In this document: in pieces, positions 19,538 to 29,945 of the stretch
Position numbering within the stretch: position 1 is the stretch's first letter
Layout of the letters: every line of letters begins with the position of its first letter
Assembly: GCF_014217785.1 (NCBI RefSeq)
Contig: NZ_CP048814.1
Location: 806,001-870,000 of the forward strand
DNA: 64,000 nucleotides
DNA from: Rhodococcus triatomae
GTDB taxonomy: Bacteria > Actinomycetota > Actinomycetes > Mycobacteriales > Mycobacteriaceae
Direction: 5' to 3'
The notes under the pieces: generated by a model
What the model saw: only the letters and a program-made list of their open reading frames with translations
What the model was told of the DNA's origin: nothing
Database searches by the model: none
Made by a program: the position numbers and the translations under genes

Positions 19538-19696
19538 TCACGGGACCGGGGGGAAACCCAGCAGGGTGAACAGGTGGCTCGACGCGCCCACGAAGTCGTA
19601 CAGCACGCTGTAGTAGAGCTCGCGCTGCTCTCCGAAAAACGGCTTCTGCGAATCCACGAACGCCGCGATCGCGTTCTGCAGGTCCCAGTTGTACAT
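19538..19696 (-). CDS. 52-residue small protein, unannotated size class
   Basis: A short reading frame of 52 residues starting at ATG 19696 with a strong GAGGAGGGG site five bases upstream. The product begins MYNWDLQNAIAAF, is rich in aromatic residues (five Tyr, seven Phe or Trp), and has a hydrophobic C-terminal third, DFVGASSHLFTLLGF, ending in Pro-Val-Pro. There is no signal peptide. It lies between mshB and the Rv1171-like gene, all on the same strand. The frame, the excellent ribosome-binding site and the operon position support a real gene. The DF-GASS segment is reminiscent of the short corynebacterial porin PorA as I remember it, but this is not enough to name it. Confidence 0.68.
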   Translation of the reverse strand: MYNWDLQNAIAAFVDSQKPFFGEQRELYYSVLYDFVGASSHLFTLLGFPPVP

Positions 19697-19839
19697 GTCC
19701 CCTCCTCGTCCCCCGACAATTCAGGCCGACCTCGGCGCCAGTGATGTGCGCCATAGTCTAACGCTGAACGTGTCGCGCGCCACACCCACCCTCGGGTATG
19801 CGTCTGCGCCTCTCGGAGAGGGACTCCGACACCGAGGGG

Positions 19840-20739
19840 TCAGGCGAGCGCCGTGGGATCGATCCCGGCGAGCAGATCGGTCTCTCGTGTCGTCGACGGC
19901 GCGTCGGCGAGCACGAAGTGCTCGGCCGCCAGGATCGGCTGGGCGATGTTGTTCGACAGCGCGAATTCGCCCCCACCGGGGGACACCGAGACCTGGGTGG
20001 CGTGCGCGGCGAGGGCCGCGCGCTTCGCGTCGAGGACGGCGGAGACGTCGACGGCCGTGGTCACCACGGAGTCGTCCACCGCCGGCAGTTCCCCGGGTTC
20101 CGGCAGGCGCCAGCCGCCCGGGATCTCCCCGATCCGGCACACACCGTCCTCGACCGCGCTCGCGGCGGCGACGGTCCAATACAGTTTCGGCACCCGCCAC
20201 GGCATGCCGGCCTCGGGAAACCGCGCGCTCGCCGACGCGGAGACCGCTTCCCGCGTGAGCCGATGCGCCTGAATGTGGTCCGGGTGCCCGTAGCCGCCGT
20301 CGGCGTCGTAGGTGACCACCACGTGCGGACGCAGCTGCCTGATCACGGCGACCAGTTCCCCGACCGCCGCGTCCGGGTCCGCGTTGACGAAGGCCCGGGG
20401 GTGTGCGGCGGAAGCGGTCCCCGCCATCCCGGAATCCCGGTAGCGTCCGCCGCCCCCGAGGAAGCGGGGACCGGTCGGGACGCCCAGTGCGACGAGGGCA
20501 GCCGCCAGTTCACCGATCCGGTATCCGCCGAGCTGATCGGCCTCGTCGGCGACCAGCCGCGCCCAGCGATCGCCGATCACCTCGCCTTCCTCGCCCAGAG
20601 TGCAGGTCAGCACGGTGACATCGGCACCGGACGCGGCGTACCGCGCGATGGTCCCGCCCGTCGTGATCGACTCGTCGTCGGGATGGGCGTGGACGAACAG
20701 CAGACGCGGGACGGACGGGGCTGCCTGACCTGCCGTCAC
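19840..20739 (-). CDS. mshB: GlcNAc-Ins deacetylase of mycothiol synthesis
   Basis: A 299-residue zinc deacetylase that removes the acetyl group from 1-O-GlcNAc-inositol, the second step of mycothiol synthesis. The zinc ligands are visible in HPDDE (H19, D22) and in [10 protein letters not shown] (H155), and D21 is the catalytic aspartate. It starts at GTG 20739, overlapping the lpqW stop by four bases, so it is coupled to lpqW. The related amidase Mca has a similar sequence; position beside an Rv1171-like gene supports MshB. Confidence 0.92.
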   Translation of the reverse strand: MTAGQAAPSVPRLLFVHAHPDDESITTGGTIARYAASGADVTVLTCTLGEEGEVIGDRWARLVADEADQLGGYRIGELAAALVALGVPTGPRFLGGGGRYRDSGMAGTASAAHPRAFVNADPDAAVGELVAVIRQLRPHVVVTYDADGGYGHPDHIQAHRLTREAVSASASARFPEAGMPWRVPKLYWTVAAASAVEDGVCRIGEIPGGWRLPEPGELPAVDDSVVTTAVDVSAVLDAKRAALAAHATQVSVSPGGGEFALSNNIAQPILAAEHFVLADAPSTTRETDLLAGIDPTALA

Positions 20740-22637
20740 TGGACGGCTCTCGTCCACTGCGCGGCGTCGTCGAAGATGCCGGCGGGGAGTACACCGCCGA
20801 GCGAGGCACCCTGCACGCCGGGCCCTGCGGCGACCAGCGTGGAATCCTGCACCACCGGGAGGACGACCTCGAGGTCCCACAGTCGACGATCCACGTCGGA
20901 CAGGATCGTCGGAACGTCTCCCACTCCGCGGAGGGAGGAGTCGATCGCGGGCTGGAGCGCCGGATCGCACAGCCCGGAGAGGTTCGACGGGGAGGCGAGT
21001 TCGGCGTCGATCTTCTCCGCATCCGTCTCGGTGTCCGTCTCCGGGTCGGAGCCGTCGCCGTCCTCCGTGGGCTCGGGCGCGCGGGTCGTGTCGGCAGCAT
21101 CCTCGTCGTCCGACTCCTGCGGCGCGGGCAGACAGCCGAAACGGGAGGCCGCGACGGTGGCGGCGTCGCCGCCCGCTCTCGCCCAGGCGACGACCGCACC
21201 GACCCGGCCGGACGTGATCGCCTCGCCGAACAGCTCCTCCGCCTCGATCGATTCGACGCTCGCGTCCACGCCCGCCCCGCGAAGCTGGTCCGCAGCCGTC
21301 GCCGCCACCGCGGCGGCGGTCGCGTCTCCGGACGGAACACCGATCACCAGGGTCAACGGCAATCCGTTGCGCTCGAGGAGGCCACCTTCGGGCACCTCTC
21401 CCGGGGGCACCGCAGCCTCGGGCTGCCGCTCGTATCCGGCCTCGGCGAGCAACGCCTGCACCTGTTCGGGACCGATCGGGTCCGGCGCGCTCGGCGCGTA
21501 TCCCGGATCCGACGGGGAGAACACCAGCGACCGGGCGGGAACCGCCGTCGACTCGCTCCCCGAGCCCACGGTGGCCAGCAACTCGACGTCGAGCACCCCG
21601 AGCACCGCGCGGCGGACCCGGATGTCGTCCAGCTCCGGCACGCGGCCGTTGAGGGTGACTTCGAGAGTGCGCGGCTGGAACACCGAGCCGGTGCGGACGG
21701 CGGGAATCGCCGCGAGCTGAGCGGCCGTCGAAGTGCCGCCGTGCGTCTGCGCGAGCTGCGCGTCGCCCGTACGGATCGAGTCCGCCAGTTGTGCCGACGA
21801 GCCCGCGCGACGCAGCAGGATCTGATCGGGCGCGGCCGGGGTGTCCCAGAACCTGTCGTTGCGCTCGAGCAGGATCTCGTCGCGGCCGCGGTCGATCGAC
21901 TTGATGTGGAATCGGGACCCCGACACGGGGATGTTCTCGGCGAGGGCGCCGGCGAATCCTCCCGGCGAGTCCTTCACCAGGTGCGCCGGGAGGAGGTCCG
22001 TGAACAGCTCACGCCACGCCGGGTAGGGGGCGTCGAAGACGACATTCACCGTCTTGCCCCCGCCGGAGGAGTTGACGTCCCGGATCAGGCGGTATCCGGC
22101 GGGATCGACCACACCCGGGACCGTGATCATCTGTTGCCACAGGTACCGGAAGTCCTCGGCGGCGATGGGCGCCCCGTCCGACCACTGGGCGTCGGTGCGC
22201 AGCCGGTAGGTGACGGTGAACGGCTCCTGGGAGCTGACCTCGGCCGTGACCAGCAGCGACGGGTCGAGCACGTGGTCGGCGAAGCCGGGCCGGTCCGGCG
22301 AGGGGACCGTACGGAACGGGCTGGGGAACACCAGCGAGCTCACGGCCGCATTCGCCGGTGACTGGTCCGCCAGCAGGTGGGGATTGAACCCGGTACCGAT
22401 GTCGTCGATCGCGACGACCACCGGAAGACGAGTCGACGGGGCGGACGTGGTGCGCGGAGTGTCGGTGCTCTCCACCGGCGGCGGCGGATTCGCCGTGCAC
22501 GCCGCGAGGGACACCGCGGTGACCATGATCGCGATTCCGCCGGCCAGCCGGGCCCCGTACTCGCCCCGCGTCCCGGCTCCGCGTTCCCGGGTCACCTGCC
22601 GTCGATCGGCCCCCACGGCACCGTCCTTCCCTGTCAC
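20736..22637 (-). CDS. lpqW: LpqW-like solute-binding lipoprotein
   Basis: A 633-residue lipoprotein with the fold of family-5 peptide-binding proteins. The lipobox is LAAC with the lipidated cysteine at C47 when started at GTG 22637, which has AGGAG five bases upstream; the long 30-residue N-terminus before the hydrophobic core suggests the signal might begin at a later GTG. In mycobacteria LpqW (635 residues) steers AcPIM4 toward lipomannan/lipoarabinomannan instead of polar PIMs, the branch opposed to PimE, whose gene is about 3 kb away. An acidic low-complexity insert lies near residues 515-550. It overlaps mshB by four bases. Confidence 0.88.
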   Translation of the reverse strand: MTGKDGAVGADRRQVTRERGAGTRGEYGARLAGGIAIMVTAVSLAACTANPPPPVESTDTPRTTSAPSTRLPVVVAIDDIGTGFNPHLLADQSPANAAVSSLVFPSPFRTVPSPDRPGFADHVLDPSLLVTAEVSSQEPFTVTYRLRTDAQWSDGAPIAAEDFRYLWQQMITVPGVVDPAGYRLIRDVNSSGGGKTVNVVFDAPYPAWRELFTDLLPAHLVKDSPGGFAGALAENIPVSGSRFHIKSIDRGRDEILLERNDRFWDTPAAPDQILLRRAGSSAQLADSIRTGDAQLAQTHGGTSTAAQLAAIPAVRTGSVFQPRTLEVTLNGRVPELDDIRVRRAVLGVLDVELLATVGSGSESTAVPARSLVFSPSDPGYAPSAPDPIGPEQVQALLAEAGYERQPEAAVPPGEVPEGGLLERNGLPLTLVIGVPSGDATAAAVAATAADQLRGAGVDASVESIEAEELFGEAITSGRVGAVVAWARAGGDAATVAASRFGCLPAPQESDDEDAADTTRAPEPTEDGDGSDPETDTETDAEKIDAELASPSNLSGLCDPALQPAIDSSLRGVGDVPTILSDVDRRLWDLEVVLPVVQDSTLVAAGPGVQGASLGGVLPAGIFDDAAQWTRAVQ

Positions 22638-22727
22638 TGCACTCCTACCGCCGCTGGGCCTGCATCCCTGCCGCACACCCGTCACAGCCCTCGGACCGCC
22701 CACGCGAATGTACCGGTCGCCGCGGCA

Positions 22728-22774
22728 ATGAATGTGCCGTTCATCGCCACTACAGCGATGAACGGCACATTCAT
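22728..22774. repeat. Perfect 20-bp inverted repeat, 7-base loop
   Basis: ATGAATGTGCCGTTCATCGC at 22728-22747 is repeated exactly in reverse complement at 22755-22774, with the loop CACTACA between. It lies in the gap between the end of typA (22807) and the start of lpqW (22637). A partial echo of the arm (GAATGTACCGGTC) sits just before it at 22706. It may terminate typA, but the AT-richer, non-GC-clamp arm looks more like a small dispersed palindromic element. Confidence 0.75.
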
Positions 22775-22806
22775 CCGGTTTCGGAGCGGAGCGGTGGGCG
22801 GGACCC

Positions 22807-24702
<1,896 letters not shown>

Positions 24703-24908
24703 GCGATGGCTCTCCTGGCTGAGTTGATTCGGCCACACGAAGGGTGCATCGCACGGCGCATTGGTGGCCGCTGTGATCTCCACTGGCTGTGATCCACTGA
24801 CTTCGACCCCTCGTGCGAGGGGGCGTGAATCGCCGGCACAGGTGCCGCGGCCATACAGATACTACCCGGATCCCCCGCCCACCTCTCACGCGCGCGCTGC
24901 GAGAGTGC

Positions 24909-25352
24909 TCACCCGGCGGTCAGCGCGTCGCACAGAGCCGGCACCCAGACCCGGTCCGCGGCCACCAGTTGCATCCGCCGTAGCCCCGCCGCGTCCACCC
25001 AGCACAGGCCGGTGTGTTCGAGCGGCTCCGGTGTGCCGGACACGAGCGTGGCCCGGTACGCACGCAGCACCAGTCCCGACGGGAGCTCCACATCGACACC
25101 GATCCGCTCCCCCGCATCGGCCTCGACTCCGAGTTCCTCCCGCAGTTCGCGGCGCAGTGCCGCGCGCGGCTGCTCCCCGGGCTCGACCTTTCCGCCCGGC
25201 AACTCCCATTGCCCGGCGAGTTCGGGCGGATGTCCGCGACGGGCGAGCAGCAGCCTGCCGTCGACGATCAACGCGGCGGCGACAACCTCCCGCTCGGCCT
25301 TCGCCTCGTCACGCGCCTCCGCCTCGTCACGCGCCGTCATTCCGTCACGCAT
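24909..25352 (-). CDS. mutT2: Nudix hydrolase, MutT2-like
   Basis: A Nudix pyrophosphatase that should hydrolyse oxidised or methylated (deoxy)nucleoside triphosphates. The Nudix box is complete: GGKVEPGEQPRAALRRELRE followed by ELG, with the REL and EE residues in register. Its match in style and place (beside phhB and pimE) is Rv1160 MutT2. The start is uncertain: ATG 25352 gives 147 residues, ATG 25340 or GTG 25370 are possible, and the first 20 residues are a charged repeat (RDEAEARDEAKAE) encoded by a short tandem repeat. It diverges from phhB across 34 bp. Confidence 0.87.
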   Translation of the reverse strand: MRDGMTARDEAEARDEAKAEREVVAAALIVDGRLLLARRGHPPELAGQWELPGGKVEPGEQPRAALRRELREELGVEADAGERIGVDVELPSGLVLRAYRATLVSGTPEPLEHTGLCWVDAAGLRRMQLVAADRVWVPALCDALTAG

Positions 25353-25386
25353 TGCAGGTTCACCGGACACTGCACCATCATGGGGT

Positions 25387-25674
25387 ATGGCCGAATTGCT
25401 GTCCGACGGACAGATCGTGTCCGCACTCGCCGAACTGCCGGGCTGGCAGCTCACCGGCGAGACCCTGGTCCGCACGATCACGTCGGAGACGTTCCCGGAA
25501 GCGATCGCACTCGTCGGCAAGGTCGCCGAGATCGCCGAGTCGAAGAACCACCATCCGGACATCGACATCCGATGGCGGAAGGTGACCTACACCCTCACGA
25601 CCCATTCGGCGGGCGGCATCACCGCACTGGACCTGGATCTGGCCGCGGAGATCGACTCGCTGACCCGCGAGTGA
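25387..25674 (+). CDS. phhB: Pterin-4a-carbinolamine dehydratase
   Basis: A 95-residue dehydratase (PCD/DCoH family) that dehydrates 4a-hydroxytetrahydropterin. The active-site motif is SKNHHPDIDI followed by YTLTTHSAGGIT, with the paired histidines and the second histidine of the family. The ATG at 25387 has GGGG just upstream. Its last 56 bases overlap the 3' end of pimE on the opposite strand. The M. tuberculosis counterpart, Rv1159A, has the same neighbours. Confidence 0.93.
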   Translation: MAELLSDGQIVSALAELPGWQLTGETLVRTITSETFPEAIALVGKVAEIAESKNHHPDIDIRWRKVTYTLTTHSAGGITALDLDLAAEIDSLTRE

Positions 25675-26905
25675 CCCGGGCCGCGTAGATCACCCAGAGC
25701 AACACGGCGACGACCCCGATCACGTCGACCGCACCGAGCCACGCGAGGATCGCCGGCCGCGGGATCACCCAGATCGACTCCTGGAATGCGCTGAGCACCC
25801 AGGGGACCCCGACCAGCATCGAGACCAGCCAGAATCCCGCCACCACCCGGGTGCCGAGCATCCGCCCGTACGGTCCGTGCAGCAGCCAGATCGCCATCGG
25901 AACGAGCCACACCCAGTGGTGCGACCAGGAGATCGGCGAGACGAGCAGTCCGAACAACTGCACGATGACCAGCGTGCCCAGGGCGTCGTCTCGGCCGATC
26001 GCCCGCCACGCCGCAAAGGCCAGGGCCGCGGCGACCAGTACCGAGGCGATCCAGATCGGCCCCGTCTCCACGTCGTATCCGAGGATCCGGCTGATCGTGC
26101 CGCGCAGCGACTGGTTCCACACGGAGCCGACCGGGCCGATCCGGTCCGCGTCCCCGAACAGGGTCGTGAAGTACTGCCGGGCCTCGGAACCGATCAGCAG
26201 GAAGCTCACCGCGACGGTTCCCGCGAAGGTGAGAGCGGAGAAGGCCGCGGCCTTCCACTGTCGCCGCGCGAGGAAGTAGAGCCCGGTGACGGCGGGAGTC
26301 AGTTTCACGCCCGCGGCCAGACCGACGAGCCCGCCGGCCACCCACCACCGGGGGCTCGAGACCGCTGCCATCACCAGCGCGACGAGGAAGACGTTCACCT
26401 GGCCGTAGTCGAGAGTCGTGCGTACCGGTTCGGACCACACCCCGACCGTCGTCCACAGCAGGACGAACCCGTGCCGTCGCGGCGTCAGGACTGCAGAGCC
26501 GGTGAGCAGGGTGAAGGTCATCCGCACCACGGCGTACAGCGCCGCGATCGTGGCCAGTTGCCAGGCGACCGCCACCACCGCGAACGGCAGGAAGTGCAGG
26601 GGCAGGAAGACCAGCGCCGCGAAGGGCGGGTAGGTGAACGGAAGTGGAAAGTCCGGGGTCACCTCGGCGTAGGTGTACGAGTACAGGTCGCTGTCGAGCA
26701 GGGAGGCCGAGCCGTCGACGTACACGTGCAGATCGACGAAGTTCATGCCGTTCGGGCTCAACAGTGTCCACGCCAGCCGGAGGACGACCGACACCGCGAG
26801 CAGAATCGGCGCCCGACGCAACGCCCATCGCAAGAGACTGCCGAACGCCCTGGTCACGCGAGCGGCGTCCGCCCTGCGAGGAGCGACGGTGTTGCGGTCG
26901 GGCAC
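25619..26905 (-). CDS. pimE: Polyprenol-phosphate-mannose mannosyltransferase PimE
   Basis: A 428-residue polytopic glycosyltransferase of family GT87 that adds an alpha-1,2 mannose to AcPIM4 on the outer face of the membrane, leading to AcPIM5/6. Around ten hydrophobic helices can be seen. An aspartate in the first loop, D58 in NFVDLHVY, falls at the same number as the residue shown to be essential in mycobacterial PimE. A conserved YPPF/FTYPP loop and the SWSHHW motif near residue 315 follow. The start is GTG 26905 with GAGGGAG upstream. It ends inside phhB, in a tail-to-tail overlap. Confidence 0.9.
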   Translation of the reverse strand: MPDRNTVAPRRADAARVTRAFGSLLRWALRRAPILLAVSVVLRLAWTLLSPNGMNFVDLHVYVDGSASLLDSDLYSYTYAEVTPDFPLPFTYPPFAALVFLPLHFLPFAVVAVAWQLATIAALYAVVRMTFTLLTGSAVLTPRRHGFVLLWTTVGVWSEPVRTTLDYGQVNVFLVALVMAAVSSPRWWVAGGLVGLAAGVKLTPAVTGLYFLARRQWKAAAFSALTFAGTVAVSFLLIGSEARQYFTTLFGDADRIGPVGSVWNQSLRGTISRILGYDVETGPIWIASVLVAAALAFAAWRAIGRDDALGTLVIVQLFGLLVSPISWSHHWVWLVPMAIWLLHGPYGRMLGTRVVAGFWLVSMLVGVPWVLSAFQESIWVIPRPAILAWLGAVDVIGVVAVLLWVIYAARVTRGSASRSPRPDPGPVR

Positions 26906-27230
26906 GGGTGACGCTCCCTCGTCGGGTGGCCTTCGGGACCGGGACAGCCTAGACGCCGGGCGTGGTCCCGATCGCGACCGGCAGTGCGTCCGCCCCGTCT
27001 CGACCCCGTAACAGTTGAATCACCACCCTCTTGCACCCCACCTGTCACAGGTTATGGTCACCGGGAGGTCACTATCGGCGCCCCTATGCCATACACTCCA
27101 CCGAGTGATGTAGCCGACGGGTCACGGTCCGGCGGCTTCGCACCCCGGGGGTGCTGCACCGAAGTGACTCCCGGAACCGTCGAACGCGGCCCACTGTCGG
27201 CCCGCGCAGAATGACAAGGATGGGGAAACC
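26906..27230. promoter_or_regulatory. Divergent promoter region with three GTCAC direct repeats
   Basis: A 325-bp gap between pimE (leftward) and a secreted-protein gene (rightward). No reading frame with a credible start lies in it. At 27044-27072 the pentamer GTCAC occurs three times in the same orientation (27044, 27057, 27068), the first inside the palindrome CCTGTCACAGG (27041-27051). Spaced GTCAC-type direct repeats resemble sites of the response regulator MtrA, which controls envelope genes; this reading is an inference. Confidence 0.45.
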
Positions 27231-27989
27231 GTGCTTCGAACCCGAGGTTTGCGGAGAGGCTTCACCGCTCTCGCGATCGCCGCGGCCGCCGCGTTGGTGG
27301 TGCCGTCTCAGGCTGGTGCCCAGCCGATCCCGCCGCCCGTTCCGGAGGGCGTGCCCGTGGAGGCGCTCGCGTCCCTCGTGCCCGCCATCATCGGCGCGGC
27401 CGCCGGTCCCGCGGACATCGCCGACAACCCACAGGCCGACCTGCTGGCACAGGCCCGGATCCTGCTCGAGACCGCGCCCCTGTCCGACGAGCTCAAGTCG
27501 ACGCTCGAGCGCGTGATCACCTTCCTCGACGGCAGCGGCGGCGGCGGCCCCGACATCCCGGAGGACGGCCCGGTCATCGCCCAGTTCCTCTACCCGACCA
27601 TCGGTCAGGGATGCATCGGCCCCGAGTCGGATGCCGTGGCCACCGCCCTCGCGGTTCCCGGCCCCGCTCACCTGCCTCCGCCCGGACCGGGCGTCGGCCA
27701 GGCCGGTTTCGTCTTCACCGCTCTCGGCACCGCTCCCGCCGCCGATCACCCGGCCCAGCCGCTCACCGCGACCTGGATCAACATCGACAACGGCTGGCGC
27801 GGGGATGTGGACCTGACCAACCAGGCCCGGATCAACCCCGACGGCCCGGCCACCCTGTCCGGGATCGCCGACACCGGATCGGGACGCGTTCTCGCCGTCA
27901 TCTCGGGCGGGATCACCACCGTCCCCGAGGGTGAAGCGCCGATCTCCTGCATGATCCTGCCGACCGTGGGCATGTTCCACGTCGCCTGA
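27231..27989 (+). CDS. Secreted protein, unknown (possibly Rv1158c-like)
   Basis: A 252-residue exported protein. After RTRGLRRGF comes an Ala/Val-rich core and a cut near AGAQ at about residue 32. The mature part starts Pro-rich, has a glycine run (SGGGG) near residue 104, and contains two cysteines (QGCIGPES and ISCMIL) that could pair. The start is GTG 27231. The divergent position next to pimE parallels the Ala/Pro-rich exported proteins Rv1157c-Rv1158c, so it is probably an envelope or secreted protein of the same group. A very strong terminator follows within ten bases. Confidence 0.78.
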   Translation: MLRTRGLRRGFTALAIAAAAALVVPSQAGAQPIPPPVPEGVPVEALASLVPAIIGAAAGPADIADNPQADLLAQARILLETAPLSDELKSTLERVITFLDGSGGGGPDIPEDGPVIAQFLYPTIGQGCIGPESDAVATALAVPGPAHLPPPGPGVGQAGFVFTALGTAPAADHPAQPLTATWINIDNGWRGDVDLTNQARINPDGPATLSGIADTGSGRVLAVISGGITTVPEGEAPISCMILPTVGMFHVA

Positions 27990-27996
27990 CCCGACC

Positions 27997-28043
27997 GCAC
28001 GAAGTGGGGGCCGCCGGTGTCACCGGCGGCCCCCACTTCGTGC
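27997..28043 (+). terminator. Near-perfect 23-bp stem terminator
   Basis: The arm GCACGAAGTGGGGGCCGCCG (continuing GTG) at 27997-28019 is matched exactly by its reverse complement at 28021-28043 with a single base between. It starts seven bases after the stop of the secreted-protein gene. This is one of the longest perfect stems in the window. Confidence 0.85.
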
Positions 28044-28098
28044 TTCCCCTGTTCGTCCGCCCGGTTTACCCTCCCCCGGGCCGTGGTAGCCCACCTGC

Positions 28099-28467
28099 AT
28101 GCCGCACCTCCACGCTCCCGACCGCGCCACCCCCACCCGTCACGTCTCCGATGCAGCGGGGCCGCAGCGCTCGATCCTGTCGATCCGCTCGGAAGGATCG
28201 ATTCTCTCGATAGGTTCCGCGTACTCGATCCTGTCGATCGGCAGTGTCGGATCGATTCTGTCCGTGGGGTCGATGGGTTCGTTCGGCTCGGTCCTCAGCA
28301 GCTTCTCCTTCGGCAGTCTCGGCTCCGCGTTCTCGGCCGTGTCCCGGTGGTCGCTGCTGTCCTGGCGCGGCAACCATTCCTCGCCCGCCGATCAGCGTCC
28401 CCCGCTGGTGGTGATCGCGGACGAACACGACACCGAGGATCATCTGGCGGCCCATTGCCAGTGCTGA
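28099..28467 (+). CDS. Ser-Ile-Leu-Gly repeat protein
   Basis: A 122-residue protein whose middle (about residues 24-90) is built from short repeats of the form S-I-L-S-I-G-S-x-G/A-x, for instance GSILSIGSAYSILSIGS, which decay toward FGSVLSSFSFGSLGS and SLLSWRG. There are no charged residues in the core of the repeat. No signal peptide is seen. The C-terminal 30 residues are polar and end HCQC. The ATG at 28099 has only a weak ribosome-binding site, but a stop codon lies just upstream in frame so it is the sole candidate. I recall similar repeats in other actinobacteria, with no known function; a regular solenoid is likely. Confidence 0.6.
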   Translation: MPHLHAPDRATPTRHVSDAAGPQRSILSIRSEGSILSIGSAYSILSIGSVGSILSVGSMGSFGSVLSSFSFGSLGSAFSAVSRWSLLSWRGNHSSPADQRPPLVVIADEHDTEDHLAAHCQC

Positions 28468-28490
28468 CCGGCATTCCCTTCCCCTCGAAT

Positions 28491-28504
28491 TGAAACGTGT
28501 TCTA
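28491..28504. promoter_or_regulatory. KstR-type operator
   Basis: The 14-mer TGAAACGTGTTCTA fits the KstR consensus TNNAACNNGTTNNA at every fixed position. KstR is a TetR-family repressor of cholesterol-catabolic genes in Rhodococcus and Mycobacterium and is released by steroid acyl-CoA. The site is 43 bp upstream of the NTF2-like gene start at 28547, a normal place for repression. Confidence 0.7.
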
Positions 28505-28546
28505 CTCTCGTCGGAACGAGTACGAACCGACGAGTGGGAGAGACGT

Positions 28547-29038
28547 ATGACCTGGAGTCGAGAAGAGTTGGCCGAGGCGTTCGCCGGATACCAGCGCACC
28601 GTGGAGAAGTGCGTCGAGGCCGGGGACTGGAGCACCTACGCGGACATGTTCACCGAGGACGCGCGGTACGTCGAGCATGCCTACGGCACCTTCACCGGGC
28701 GTGACGAGATCCGCGCCTGGGTCACGCGCACCATGTCCTCGTTCCCCGGCCGCGTCATGACCTCGTTCCCGGCCAACTGGTCGGTGTTCGACACCGAACG
28801 GGGATGGGCGATCTGCGAGATCGACAATCCGATGGCCGATCCGGGCGACGGGTCCTCGCACGCGGCCGCGAACGTGACGATCCTGGAGTACGCGGGCGAC
28901 GGCCTGTGGTCACGCGAGGAGGACGTCTACAACCCGCTCGAGTTCCTGCGCATGGCGAGCGGATGGTGCAGGGCCGCGGAAGCGGCGGGAACACTGCCCG
29001 ACGACGCCCGGGCCTGGCTGGAGAAGGTGCGGCGCTGA
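28547..29038 (+). CDS. NTF2-like / SnoaL-fold protein
   Basis: A 163-residue protein of the NTF2-like superfamily, whose cone-shaped fold hosts ketosteroid isomerases, dehydratases and binding proteins. The opening helix (YQRTVEKCVEAGDWSTYADMF), the TEDARYVEHAYG strand and GRDEIRAWV are typical. The ATG at 28547 has GGGAG upstream. A KstR-type operator lies 43 bp before the start, which suggests a role in steroid breakdown, perhaps as an isomerase, dehydratase or hydratase. Which catalytic residues it uses is not clear from sequence alone. Confidence 0.82.
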   Translation: MTWSREELAEAFAGYQRTVEKCVEAGDWSTYADMFTEDARYVEHAYGTFTGRDEIRAWVTRTMSSFPGRVMTSFPANWSVFDTERGWAICEIDNPMADPGDGSSHAAANVTILEYAGDGLWSREEDVYNPLEFLRMASGWCRAAEAAGTLPDDARAWLEKVRR

Positions 29039-29066
29039 GAGATCCCGGGCCGGCCTCTGCCTGCGG

Positions 29067-29780
29067 TCACCACCTGCCGTAGTCGGCCTTCAGGATCGAG
29101 TTCCGGTCGATACCGACGCCGTCGACGGTGCGTTTGTCGATCTCGAACTGGTGCAGGTGCGCCGCGGGGTGCACGTAGCCCTGCGGCGTACCCCAGTTGT
29201 GCTGCCAGTACCAGGATCCGAGGCCGGCGACGAGTGCCAGATCGATCGTCTTGGAGTTCGCGTAGACACCGACGTTCTCGCGGCCGAGCACCGAGTGCCA
29301 CCCGAGGAGGAACGGCGCGATCATCGTGGCGAATTCGATCTCGGTCGGATTGTCGTCGATGGAGGCATAGATCGGTCGACCCTCCGGTCCACCCGCGGCG
29401 CGATGCAGTTCCAGACCACGACGCGCATGCTTCACTCCCGCGTCGTACCCGCCGCGCCAGTCCGCGGTCGGGCCCTTGCCGTACTGGTAGCAGGACACCA
29501 CCGCCAGCCCGGCCGCGAGCAGGGCCTCGGCCTCGCTCGCCCGGAACGGCTTGCCCAGCATCCATTCGGCTCCCGGCCGACGATCGGAGACGTAGCGGAT
29601 CACGCCCGCGTATCCGGCGTCCTTGATCGCCGAGGCACTCGGGACGTCGGCCGAGTAGTCGATGAGGGTTCCGAGGCTCTGCGCGGGCGCGACCCCCGTA
29701 CCGGTGGTGAAGGCCGCGACACCGGCCACTGCCGACCCCGCCGCGGCGTACTTGAACAACTCTCGCCGTGAGATCTGCAC
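29067..29780 (-). CDS. Tat-exported DUF1906 protein, Rv2525c homologue
   Basis: A 237-residue protein with a textbook twin-arginine signal, SRRELFKYAAAG, at residues 4-15. The mature part has the glycoside-hydrolase-like DUF1906 fold: LGTLIDYSAD near the cut, IRYVSDRRPG, SCYQYGKGPTADW, PIYASIDDNP and SWYWQHNWGTPQGY. It is very close in sequence and length to M. tuberculosis Rv2525c, a Tat substrate thought to act in the cell wall. GTG 29780 follows GGGGAGG. It converges on the NTF2-like gene with a 28-bp gap. Confidence 0.92.
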   Translation of the reverse strand: MQISRRELFKYAAAGSAVAGVAAFTTGTGVAPAQSLGTLIDYSADVPSASAIKDAGYAGVIRYVSDRRPGAEWMLGKPFRASEAEALLAAGLAVVSCYQYGKGPTADWRGGYDAGVKHARRGLELHRAAGGPEGRPIYASIDDNPTEIEFATMIAPFLLGWHSVLGRENVGVYANSKTIDLALVAGLGSWYWQHNWGTPQGYVHPAAHLHQFEIDKRTVDGVGIDRNSILKADYGRW

Positions 29781-29945
29781 CGAACCTCCCCGTTCCACTT
29801 CTTCTTCGCGTCTGTGCGCTCCACCCGTGCCGTCCACGGCACCCGTGTCACTGCAACCACACCGGTCGCTTCGCACACCGATTGCACCACAGACGCGAGC
29901 GGTCCGGGTCCGACTCCGGCAACTCCCCGGTCGCCCCGGCGACCG

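Noticed and set aside
28140-28373. Repetitive minus-strand frame opposite the Ser-Ile-Leu-Gly protein.
   Set aside because: A regular repeat on one strand forces one on the other. The plus-strand reading matches a pattern seen elsewhere in actinobacteria; the minus one does not.
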